63,902 nucleotides of DNA from Xanthomarina spongicola (lineage in GTDB: Bacteria; Bacteroidota; Bacteroidia; Flavobacteriales; Flavobacteriaceae), in the NCBI RefSeq assembly GCF_003148645.1, contig NZ_QGGP01000011.1, positions 1 through 63,902 on the forward strand. The letters are read 5' to 3'. The notes under the pieces were generated by a model, which was given only the letters and a program-made list of their open reading frames with translations, ran no database searches and was not told where the DNA came from. The position numbers and the translations under genes were made by a program. Below, one piece after another: positions 51,974 through 59,060 of this stretch. Positions within the stretch are counted from its first letter, which is position 1. Every line of letters begins with the position of its first letter.

Positions 51974-52735
51974 ATGAAAACTATTAAAAGTGGATTATTT
52001 TTCTATGTATTTGTCTTATTTGCATTTTTTAATGTTACAGCACAAGACAGCCAACCAACCATGTTTACAACCCATACAGACAATGTAAACTTCGACAAGA
52101 TTATGGAATATGAAGGAATAATTAAAGAACTCAACGAAAATTTAGTAAAGCATAACGTAAAAGGTACTAGCTGGACAGCTATAAACTTAATAGATGGACG
52201 CTATATTTATGCTTCGCCAATTAGCAATATGGCAGACTTAGATAAAAATCCTATGGCTGATCTTTTTGAAAAAATGGGAAAAGAAGCAGCTGGAAAATTA
52301 TTTGAAAGGATGAATGAATGCTATGACTCTCATTCTGATGCTGTTATTCATCATATTCCAGAGTTATCTTATATGCCAGAAGGCTATTCTACAGACGGAA
52401 AAAATTATAGAGAATATCACATTATGTATTATTCACCAAAGAACAGTAAAGCATTAGGTGATGCTATGGAAAGTGTAAAAGAACTTTTTGAATCTAAAGG
52501 CATTAAAAACGGTTACAACATGTATCATAGTGGTTTTGGTAGCGAACAAGGCTATTATATGGTTTCGATTGCTGCTGAAGACCAAATGGATTTAGCAAAA
52601 AGTGGACAAGAAAATGATGCTGCTTTTGGACCAGAAGGCCAAGCCGTATTTTATGAAGTTATTAAACTTACTAGTGATTATGAAAAAATAGAAGGAAGAG
52701 TAAGACCGGATTTAAGTTATTCTCCAAAAGAATAA
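51974..52735 (+). CDS. Secreted protein of unknown function
   Basis: The 253-residue product has a signal peptide (about 1-23, FNVTAQ). The rest is soluble and has a repeated ferredoxin-like (dimeric alpha/beta barrel) feel: YEGIIKELNENLVKHNVKGTSWTAINLIDGRYIYASP and later YREYHIMYYSPKNSKALGDAMESVKELFESKG. This could be a two-domain antibiotic-biosynthesis-monooxygenase-like fold, but I see no catalytic motif. A strong terminator follows. Confidence 0.72.
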   Translation: MKTIKSGLFFYVFVLFAFFNVTAQDSQPTMFTTHTDNVNFDKIMEYEGIIKELNENLVKHNVKGTSWTAINLIDGRYIYASPISNMADLDKNPMADLFEKMGKEAAGKLFERMNECYDSHSDAVIHHIPELSYMPEGYSTDGKNYREYHIMYYSPKNSKALGDAMESVKELFESKGIKNGYNMYHSGFGSEQGYYMVSIAAEDQMDLAKSGQENDAAFGPEGQAVFYEVIKLTSDYEKIEGRVRPDLSYSPKE

Positions 52736-52755
52736 ATTTCTCAAAGCTTTAATTA

Positions 52756-52787
52756 AAATATGCCCTTATAAAAATAAGGGCATATTT
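52756..52787. terminator. Bidirectional terminator
   Basis: AAATATGCCCTTAT and ATAAGGGCATATTT form a perfect 14-bp stem over 4 A, between convergent genes at 52735 and 52796. Confidence 0.85.
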
Positions 52788-52795
52788 AATAAAAA

Positions 52796-53398
52796 CTACC
52801 AATCCATCAAGGCTTTCTCAGGTAGTTTATAAGAATTAAACTCTCCTAATTCTTTATAATAATTACCATTTGGTTTTAGAACCACAGCACTACCACAACA
52901 TACATTTGGAATAAAAAATGTTTGTTTTACTACATCTAATGAATCTTCATAGAAAATATGTTTCCTGTTTTTAAATTGAAACCCTTTTTCGGTCATATAA
53001 AAAGTTTCAACAGCTGGATTGTTGTTGAGCTCTATTAATCTTTTGGTATTCGCATAATGTTTTGCTAATCGCTTATCACTTTCATAAAAAAAGTAAATAA
53101 CCAATGTTTTAGTTGTGTCAACTTTAGTTTTTATGGTTTTTTCTAAAAAGGACATAAAATTGGTATAAGAGGGCTTATCCAATTGTCCTTCAAAAATTCT
53201 TACATATAGTCTTGCTAAAACAGCTGTATCATTAACAACTGCCCTTTTATAATAGGTTTCAGAATTTAATTTACTAAAGAATTCTTTTTGACCAATAGCA
53301 TTTCCGTTTTCATCAAACATATAGGCTTTTTTGCCTTCATCTTGAGCGAAAGTTAAAAATGTAAAAAAGAAAACTGATATAAGCAGGTATAATTTCAT
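52796..53398 (-). CDS. Secreted protein, paralogue-like to the one at 42114
   Basis: I start the gene at the ATG at 53398 (MKLYLLISVFFFTFLTFAQ), which gives a clean signal peptide. A longer frame to 53437 would begin inside the rnpB terminator. The mature ~180 residues contain ETFYMTEKGFQFKNRKHIFYED and VLKPNGNYYKELGEFNSY, which line up with the corresponding parts of the protein at 42114. CC (NVCCGSAVVLKP) is unlike the paralogue. Role unknown. Confidence 0.7.
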   Translation of the reverse strand: MKLYLLISVFFFTFLTFAQDEGKKAYMFDENGNAIGQKEFFSKLNSETYYKRAVVNDTAVLARLYVRIFEGQLDKPSYTNFMSFLEKTIKTKVDTTKTLVIYFFYESDKRLAKHYANTKRLIELNNNPAVETFYMTEKGFQFKNRKHIFYEDSLDVVKQTFFIPNVCCGSAVVLKPNGNYYKELGEFNSYKLPEKALMDW

Positions 53399-53425
53399 TT
53401 TATAAAAATAAAATAATTTTAATAT

Positions 53426-53457
53426 AAAACCCCTCAAAAATTTGAAGGGTTTTTAAT
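53426..53457 (-). terminator. Terminator of rnpB
   Basis: AAAACCCCTCAAA and TTTGAAGGGTTTT form a stem with one mismatch and T-rich flanks on both sides. It lies just after the 3' end of the RNase P RNA on the minus strand and before the gene at 53398. Confidence 0.82.
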
Positions 53458-53460
53458 ATG

Positions 53461-53763
53461 TAAGCAAATCTATAAGCCGAATTCTGTACTCTAAAAGAGT
53501 CCTTATCATTTATCTGAGTGTACTGTTACCAATACACTTTAGCTGTCTACCCTCCAACATCAAGCGTGCAGCCTTCAAACGTTGGTTTACATGACATTGC
53601 ACCACATAGAGTTTACCTGATTTCACTACAGCATTACCTGTACATACTTTCTGTTGCACTTTTCCTAGCCTCACGACTGGTGGCCATTAACCACTATGTT
53701 GCACTATGGTGTTCGGACTTTCCTCCATTCGACTAAACGAACAGCGATAAGACAATCTACTTA
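53461..53763 (-). ncRNA. rnpB: RNase P RNA (class A)
   Basis: The minus strand contains GAGGAAAGTCCGAACACC near the 5' end, the universal P4/J region motif of RNase P RNA, and ACAGAATTCGGCTTATAG near the 3' end (the CR V-type motif). The ends pair: TAAGTAGATT (5', 53754-53763) with GATTTGCTTA (3', 53461-53470), allowing G-U pairs, which would be P1. About 303 nt. A TAnnTTTG box 4-11 bp upstream and a terminator downstream confirm the unit. Any protein frames here are spurious. Confidence 0.93.
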
Positions 53764-53766
53764 TTG

Positions 53767-53774
53767 CAAAAGTA
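53767..53774 (-). promoter_or_regulatory. TAnnTTTG promoter of rnpB
   Basis: CAAAAGTA on plus reads TACTTTTG on minus, ending 4 bp before the first base of the P1 stem, so transcription would start at the RNA 5' end. Confidence 0.7.
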
Positions 53775-53838
53775 CATAAATTGTTAATAAATACTATTAA
53801 ATACTGAATCCAGAATTCAAAAATTTGAATTGAATTTT

Positions 53839-53846
53839 TAACTTTG
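53839..53846 (+). promoter_or_regulatory. TAnnTTTG -7 element of dnaX
   Basis: TAACTTTG ends 4 bp before the ATG at 53851. If this is the -7 box, the dnaX mRNA would be nearly leaderless. Confidence 0.5.
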
Positions 53847-53850
53847 TTGT

Positions 53851-54924
53851 ATGGAACACTTTGTAGTATCTGCACGTAAATATAGACCCCAAACATTTAA
53901 GGATGTTGTGGGTCAGCAAGCTATTACAAATACGTTACTAAATGCTATTGAAAATAATCATTTAGCACAAGCCCTACTTTTTACTGGTCCTCGTGGTGTT
54001 GGTAAAACGACATGTGCTCGTATTTTGGCAAAAATGATTAATAGTGATGGTACAGAAAAAGAAGATGAGGATTTTGCCTTTAATATCTTTGAATTAGATG
54101 CAGCTTCCAACAATGGAGTCGATCAAATTAGAGAATTAACAGATCAAGTTCGCATACCTCCACAAGTTGGAAAATACAAAGTGTATATTATTGACGAGGT
54201 ACATATGCTTTCTCAAGCTGCTTTTAATGCTTTTCTAAAAACATTAGAAGAACCACCAAAACATTGCATTTTTATTCTTGCAACTACTGAAAAACATAAG
54301 ATTATTCCAACTATTCTATCTCGTTGTCAGATTTTTGATTTTAAAAGAATTTCTGTAAAAGATGCCAAAGAATATTTAAAATATATAGCTAAAGAACAGG
54401 GTATTACTGCAGAAGACGATGCACTACATATTATTGCCCAAAAAGCAGATGGAGCCATGCGTGATGCACTTTCCATATTTGATCGTGTAGTTAGTTTTTC
54501 TGGAAAAAATTTAACCAGACAAGCAGTAACCGAAAACTTAAACGTACTTGATTACGAAACATATTTTACAAGTACAGATTACATTCTAGAAAACAATATT
54601 CCAAGTTTATTAATTCAGTTTAATAATATATTATCAAAAGGATTCGATGGCCATCATTACATTGCTGGTTTAGCCTCACATTTTAGAGATTTATTAGTTT
54701 GTAAGAATTCTGAAACTATAGAATTACTAGAAGTTGGAGAAGAAACAAAGGAAAAATATCTTATCCAATCTAAAAAAGCTTCTCAGCCATTTCTACTACA
54801 AGGAATAGAACTGGCAAACGATTGTGATTTAAAGTTTAAATCCAGCAAAAATCAACGGTTACTTGTTGAATTATGCCTTATGCAGCTTGCCTCTATCACT
54901 TTTGATGGAGAAAAAAAAAAATAG
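53851..54924 (+). CDS. dnaX: DNA polymerase III gamma subunit (dnaX, short product)
   Basis: The 357-residue clamp-loader ATPase has Walker A GPRGVGKTT (about 47-55), Walker B IIDEVHML, sensor 1 ATTEKHKI and the SRC motif (arginine finger) LSRCQIFDF. The cysteine-rich zinc module found in other phyla after Walker A is absent. In its place is GTEKEDEDFAFNIFELDAAS, as in other flavobacteria. The frame ends right after a run of 11 A at 54911-54921 with TAG, and the reading frame of tau continues one base over. It is the gamma-like product. Domain III ends near residue 350. Confidence 0.93.
   Translation: MEHFVVSARKYRPQTFKDVVGQQAITNTLLNAIENNHLAQALLFTGPRGVGKTTCARILAKMINSDGTEKEDEDFAFNIFELDAASNNGVDQIRELTDQVRIPPQVGKYKVYIIDEVHMLSQAAFNAFLKTLEEPPKHCIFILATTEKHKIIPTILSRCQIFDFKRISVKDAKEYLKYIAKEQGITAEDDALHIIAQKADGAMRDALSIFDRVVSFSGKNLTRQAVTENLNVLDYETYFTSTDYILENNIPSLLIQFNNILSKGFDGHHYIAGLASHFRDLLVCKNSETIELLEVGEETKEKYLIQSKKASQPFLLQGIELANDCDLKFKSSKNQRLLVELCLMQLASITFDGEKKK
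54911..54921 (+). promoter_or_regulatory. A11 slippery run, candidate recoding site of dnaX
   Basis: Eleven A in a row precede the TAG stop of the gamma frame. A transcript with one A fewer (or two more), or a +1 ribosomal shift, joins the gamma frame to the following 54911-55570 frame. Thermus dnaX uses A9 transcriptional slippage and E. coli uses a -1 ribosomal shift, so this is a plausible programmed site. A sequencing error in the run is the alternative. Confidence 0.65.
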
Positions 54925-55570
54925 CAAAAACTTCATAATTCCAGCTAGTTATTTTATCAATAAAGGCATTACACCTGTTCCAGTTTCTATTCCAGAAAAA
55001 AAGGAATCTATTGTAAGAGATACTAAGACACAAACTTCTAATAACACAGAAAAAACTGTTATAGCTCCTAAGGAAATTGAAACTCCAAAAATAACCTTAA
55101 ACACTGGAAAAAAAGCTACTTCTGGTCTATCGTTAAAAAGTATTAAGGCTAAAAAAGAACATCAAATAAAACAAATGGAAGTTATAATTGATGAAGAAAA
55201 TTTGCCAAAAGATGATTTTACTGAAGACCAATTAATTTCTTACTGGAATACATTTATTAAACAACTAGAAGTTAAAGGCCAATTTAATTTAGCATCCATT
55301 TTATCTATAGACACTCCCAAAGTAACGGGAACAACCATTTATTTAGAATTTCCTAATGCAACAAATAAAGTAGAAGTTGAGCGTCAGCAATACGATTTGA
55401 TGATGTTTTTAAAGAAGTCACTAAATAATTACGATCTTCATCTATCTATTGAAGTTAATGAAGAAATGGAAAAACAATATGCGTTTACTCCAATGGAAAA
55501 ATATTTAAAACTAAAGGAGAAAAACCCAAATATTGAGGTGTTGAAAAAAACCTTTGGATTAGATTTATAA
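54911..55570 (+). CDS. dnaX: Tau-specific C-terminal region of dnaX (frame +1)
   Basis: This frame continues the dnaX message after the A11 run: a low-complexity linker (about 30-110 residues) and a folded C-terminal part with ISYWNTFIKQLEVKGQFNLASIL and FPNATNKVEVERQQYDLMMFLKKSLNNYDLHLSIEV. This matches the C-terminal domain of flavobacterial gamma/tau proteins. With one A skipped the full tau product would be 572 residues. No good independent start is apparent except the ATG at 54905, which precedes the A run. It is unlikely to be a separate gene. Confidence 0.8.
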   Translation, partial: KKKNSKNFIIPASYFINKGITPVPVSIPEKKESIVRDTKTQTSNNTEKTVIAPKEIETPKITLNTGKKATSGLSLKSIKAKKEHQIKQMEVIIDEENLPKDDFTEDQLISYWNTFIKQLEVKGQFNLASILSIDTPKVTGTTIYLEFPNATNKVEVERQQYDLMMFLKKSLNNYDLHLSIEVNEEMEKQYAFTPMEKYLKLKEKNPNIEVLKKTFGLDL

Positions 55571-55590
55571 GAGACTTTAAAATTATTAAT

Positions 55591-56136
55591 ATGAAAAAAT
55601 TTATTTGTTTACTATTATTAATTAGTATTGCTTTTGTTAGCTGCGATGGCAGAAAAACCCAAAACGATTTATTGAATAAAGCTATTACAGAATTTAATAA
55701 CAAAGAGGCTAATTTAGAGACTTTTACAATCTATCCTAGAGAATACACAGAGGTTATTACAGATACGCTTATTTCAAATAAAGTAAATGTGCGTATCAAA
55801 AATTTTACATCTTTAAACGAAACTGTACTTATTGCTTCAACTGAAAATCAAACCAGCTATCATCGTGTTTTTAAATCTGAGATTAGCATTAAATCTGACA
55901 ATAAAAATATTTTAAAAGCTACAATTAATGCTGAAGATTTTGCAAATCCAGAAGAAATATTCTGGAATAATGCCACGTTACAACAAGTTTGGGTAAATCA
56001 AGATTTAACAACAGTTGAAGAAATAAACCTCGATATGTCGTTTATCAACCCTTTAGATAAATCTTATAAATTATATCGTATGTCTGTTAACCAAGATGGA
56101 CAACAACAAATAAATTTAATTGAAGAACAAAGTTAA
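55591..56136 (+). CDS. Small lipoprotein of unknown function
   Basis: The 181-residue lipoprotein has a signal peptide and lipobox FVSC (Cys17, VSCDG). The mature part looks mixed alpha/beta: KAITEFNNKEANLETFTIYPREYTEV then VNVRIKNFTSLNETVL. I know no family. It lies 20 bp after the dnaX tau frame and 1 bp before the miaE start, so it is in the dnaX transcript. Its envelope location gives no link to DNA replication. Confidence 0.7.
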   Translation: MKKFICLLLLISIAFVSCDGRKTQNDLLNKAITEFNNKEANLETFTIYPREYTEVITDTLISNKVNVRIKNFTSLNETVLIASTENQTSYHRVFKSEISIKSDNKNILKATINAEDFANPEEIFWNNATLQQVWVNQDLTTVEEINLDMSFINPLDKSYKLYRMSVNQDGQQQINLIEEQS

Positions 56137-56137
56137 G

Positions 56138-56719
56138 ATGCTAGGCTTAAAACTACCAACAGATCCACGATGGGTAAACATTGTAGAGAAGAATATTGAA
56201 GATATATTAACCGATCATGCTTATTGCGAACAAAAAGCTGCAAGTACTGCCATTTCTTTAATTGTAGGATTTCCAGAATATACCGAGCTTGTTCAAGAAA
56301 TGATTGCTTTGGTTAAAGAAGAAATTAGTCATTTCAAAATGGTTCATGATCGTATTTTAGAAAATGGCTGGACTTTAGGTCGTGATAGAAAAGACGATTA
56401 TGTTTTAAAACTGATTACATTTTTCCCCAAAGGAGGCAGTAGAACCACTCAATTAGTACATAGACTGCTATATGCTGCTTTAATTGAAGCTAGAAGTTGT
56501 GAACGTTTTAGATTGCTTTCAGAAGAATTAGAAGACAAAGAACTTGCTGAGTTTTATAGAAAATTAATGGTTAGCGAAGCAAACCACTACACCATGTTCT
56601 TAGGTTTTGCTAGACAATATGGAGACCGAAAAGAAGTAGATGAAAAATGGCAGCAACTCCTTGATTTTGAAGCAGACATCATGAAAGATTTGGGGAAAAA
56701 AGAAACCATTCATGGATAA
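56138..56719 (+). CDS. miaE: tRNA 2-methylthio-N6-isopentenyl adenosine-37 hydroxylase
   Basis: The 193-residue di-iron enzyme has ExxH-type iron motifs: KEEISHFKMVH, EARSCERF and SEANHYTMF. It hydroxylates the isopentenyl group of ms2i6A37 in tRNA. I start at the ATG at 56138 (MLGLKLPTDPRW), not at an earlier Met in the previous gene. Length fits the MiaE family. The N-terminus MLGLKLPTDPRW is typical for Bacteroidetes MiaE. Confidence 0.9.
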   Translation: MLGLKLPTDPRWVNIVEKNIEDILTDHAYCEQKAASTAISLIVGFPEYTELVQEMIALVKEEISHFKMVHDRILENGWTLGRDRKDDYVLKLITFFPKGGSRTTQLVHRLLYAALIEARSCERFRLLSEELEDKELAEFYRKLMVSEANHYTMFLGFARQYGDRKEVDEKWQQLLDFEADIMKDLGKKETIHG

Positions 56720-56751
56720 GATTTTGTATCTTAGATATACAAATCTACCTT

Positions 56752-57456
56752 ATGAAAATATTACACCTTATTTACTTACTATTTATAAGCTTAAATTTAT
56801 CTGCTCAAGATGAACTTTTAGGTGAATGGTTTTTGCATACAATTACTGCAAATGGTAATCCACCTATAACAACCTCTCCATATAATTACAATTTAAACTT
56901 CACTATTAATAGTACTAATAACAACATATATGACATTGATGGAGGTATGCAATGTAATGGGTATTGGGCTTCAACAACATTTCCATCTCCAACTATATTA
57001 GAGGTTGCATTTGAAGGAGTGACTCTTGCTTTTTGCGAACCATCAGAAGAAGGTTTATACCTAGAGCTTTTAACAGATTCTTATAATACAGGCAGCATGT
57101 TACATTCTTACAATATTACAGGAACTAGTGATGATGCAATATTAACATTAACAAACAGTAACAATAATGTACTTGTTTATGGTAGACAAACACTTTCAAA
57201 TCCTACGTTTACTAAAAGTACTACAATTAAAATAACACAAAATCCAGTACAAAATGAATTGAAAATTTCGGCAGAAAATGATGATTTTAAAGACTTATCT
57301 TATTCAATTCACTCTATGGAAGGTAAAATCATTATTGAAAAAGAAGTGTTAAATCAAAATAAAATTAATGTTTCATATTTAGAAACTGGTGTTTATTTTT
57401 TAGTTATTACAGACAAAAACAGTCAACAACAGGTTTTAAAATTTATCAAAGAATAA
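56752..57456 (+). CDS. Type IX secretion substrate with C-terminal sorting domain
   Basis: The 234-residue protein has a signal peptide (about 1-18, NLSAQ). A mature beta-rich domain (about 20-145) carries a lipocalin-like start (GEWFLHTITANGNPP). A C-terminal type A sorting signal (about 155-234) has NPVQNELKI, YSIHSMEGKII and the GVYFLVITDKNSQQQVLKFIKE end. T9SS cargo are exported across the outer membrane and released or anchored. It is followed by a terminator. Confidence 0.88.
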   Translation: MKILHLIYLLFISLNLSAQDELLGEWFLHTITANGNPPITTSPYNYNLNFTINSTNNNIYDIDGGMQCNGYWASTTFPSPTILEVAFEGVTLAFCEPSEEGLYLELLTDSYNTGSMLHSYNITGTSDDAILTLTNSNNNVLVYGRQTLSNPTFTKSTTIKITQNPVQNELKISAENDDFKDLSYSIHSMEGKIIIEKEVLNQNKINVSYLETGVYFLVITDKNSQQQVLKFIKE

Positions 57457-57480
57457 TAATTCTTAATCTTGATAAACAAA

Positions 57481-57513
57481 AAACTCCGATACTATTAATA
57501 TCGGAGTTTTTTT
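57481..57513. terminator. Bidirectional terminator
   Basis: AAACTCCGATA and TATCGGAGTTT form a perfect 11-bp stem with T7 after, between convergent genes. Confidence 0.9.
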
Positions 57514-57529
57514 ATGTTTTAAAATTTGT

Positions 57530-58054
57530 TTAAATCTTTACACCAACACCTAATTGGATGTTACTGTTATTGGCTTCGAAAGTTGACTCATTATCGACTA
57601 CATTGGTAAATCCATAATGGTATCTAGCATCGATAAAAATATCGTTAGTAATAAAAAATTCTAAACCACCAACCATGGAAAATGCAAAATTTTTCAAATT
57701 ATCTTCATGTTCCCATACCTTAACGCCAGCCATTGGTCCAGCACCTAAAGAGAATCTGTCTCCAAATCTATATTTAAATAAAATAGGGATTTGTATATAA
57801 TCTATACGTAAGTCTTTTTCTTTAGCACCTTCTGCAGAGAATTGTATTTCTGGAGCAATCGCTATAGTTTTTGAAAGGTCATATTCGCCAAAGAATCCAA
57901 TAGCAAAACCATTTCTGTGTGTATTATCAAAAGTTGGATTAGGCTCAAAATCTAGGTTAGATATATTTATTCCAGCACGAACACCATATAAGGCTTGTGA
58001 AAAGGAAAAAGTTGAGCATACAACAAAAGCCAAAAGAAGTATTGTTTTTTTCAT
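57530..58054 (-). CDS. Outer-membrane beta-barrel protein (porin family)
   Basis: The 174-residue protein has a signal peptide (about 1-19, TFSFSQ) followed by eight amphipathic strands: YGVRAGINISNL, GFAIGFFGEYDL, ISIAPEIQFSAEG-like, FKYRFGDRFSLGAGPMAGV, FSMVGGLEFFI, IDARYHYGFTNV and a last strand ending in VGVKI. This is an OmpX/OMP_b-brl-type 8-strand barrel. Function unknown. The gene stands alone. Confidence 0.88.
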   Translation of the reverse strand: MKKTILLLAFVVCSTFSFSQALYGVRAGINISNLDFEPNPTFDNTHRNGFAIGFFGEYDLSKTIAIAPEIQFSAEGAKEKDLRIDYIQIPILFKYRFGDRFSLGAGPMAGVKVWEHEDNLKNFAFSMVGGLEFFITNDIFIDARYHYGFTNVVDNESTFEANNSNIQLGVGVKI

Positions 58055-58153
58055 AATTAAAAATTTAAAATAAAGTAGTTTCGGGTTTCTAATGAAGCTA
58101 ATATATATGTTTTAACGAAAAGTGATATATATTAAAGACAAAATGCATAATTT

Positions 58154-59059
58154 TTACTGTGTATTGCTAGAAACCGTATCATAATAGATACTTTTTATGA
58201 TTCCATCTGACAATCCGATTTTTGGAACATAGATATCTTTAGCTCCACTCCATTTCATTGCAGAGAGATAAATTCTGGTTGCTGGAATAATAACATCTGC
58301 TCTATCTTGATTTAAATCTAATTCTGTAATACGTTCTTCGTAAGAATAAGATTGTAACGTATTATAATAAGACGTTAGATAAAAGTAAGTTAGTGGCTTA
58401 CCTATTGGTTTTCCTGATATTTTAAAGATTTTATTAATGTTACCTCCAGAACCAATAACATCAATTTTATCGTAAGGATCTGTTTTTTGTTTAATCCAGG
58501 ATTCTAATTCATGCCAGGTTTCTTTCTTTACAATATCATTTAGTAATCTAACAGTTCCTATTTTAAAAGATTTAGAAGCAACCGATTTTCCTTTGCTAAT
58601 AACTGTAAATTCTGTACTACCTCCACCAACATCCACATATAAGTATGTTTTACTGTTATCTATAAACGATTGCAAGTCTGTAGCTGCAATAATGGCTGCT
58701 TCTTCTTCACCTTCAATAATATCGATTCTTATTTTTGTTTTCTTATATATTAAATCAGAAATTTCTTTTCCATTTTCAGCTTCACGCATAGCAGATGTTG
58801 CACATGCTTTATATTTAACTACTTGATGTGTTTTCATTAATAGTTTAAATGCAGACATGGTATCTATCATTCTTTCTCTATTAAAATCTGATATATGCTG
58901 TTCTAAAAAAACGTCTGCTCCTAAACGAATTGGCACACGAACTAAAGAACTTTTTTTAAATCGCGTTTCTTTTCCTTTTTCTTCAATAATATTAGCAATA
59001 AGCAATCTTACAGCATTGGAACCTATATCTATTGCAGCATATTTTTTTATTGATAGCAT
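58154..59059 (-). CDS. ppx: Exopolyphosphatase (Ppx/GppA family)
   Basis: The 301-residue phosphatase has the actin-like ASKHA phosphate 1 loop YAAIDIGSNAVRLLI (about 7-21) and phosphate 2 loop LYVDVGGGSTEF (about 139-150), plus GSGGNINKIF. It lacks the C-terminal HD domain of GppA and is near the short (300 aa) form. It hydrolyses polyphosphate or pppGpp. Its ATG is 1 bp after the ppk stop, so ppk-ppx are translated together, which couples synthesis and breakdown of polyphosphate. Confidence 0.92.
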   Translation of the reverse strand: MLSIKKYAAIDIGSNAVRLLIANIIEEKGKETRFKKSSLVRVPIRLGADVFLEQHISDFNRERMIDTMSAFKLLMKTHQVVKYKACATSAMREAENGKEISDLIYKKTKIRIDIIEGEEEAAIIAATDLQSFIDNSKTYLYVDVGGGSTEFTVISKGKSVASKSFKIGTVRLLNDIVKKETWHELESWIKQKTDPYDKIDVIGSGGNINKIFKISGKPIGKPLTYFYLTSYYNTLQSYSYEERITELDLNQDRADVIIPATRIYLSAMKWSGAKDIYVPKIGLSDGIIKSIYYDTVSSNTQ

Positions 59060-59060
59060 A

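Noticed and set aside
53518-53896. Protein frames 53518-53736 (+) and 53687-53896 (-) between dnaX and the secreted-protein gene
   Set aside because: Both overlap the RNase P RNA gene or its promoter, have no homology features and are explained by the structured RNA.
54863-55570. The dnaX tau frame as an independent gene
   Set aside because: Its sequence continues the gamma/tau protein, and its possible start codon lies inside the gamma frame. It has no promoter of its own.
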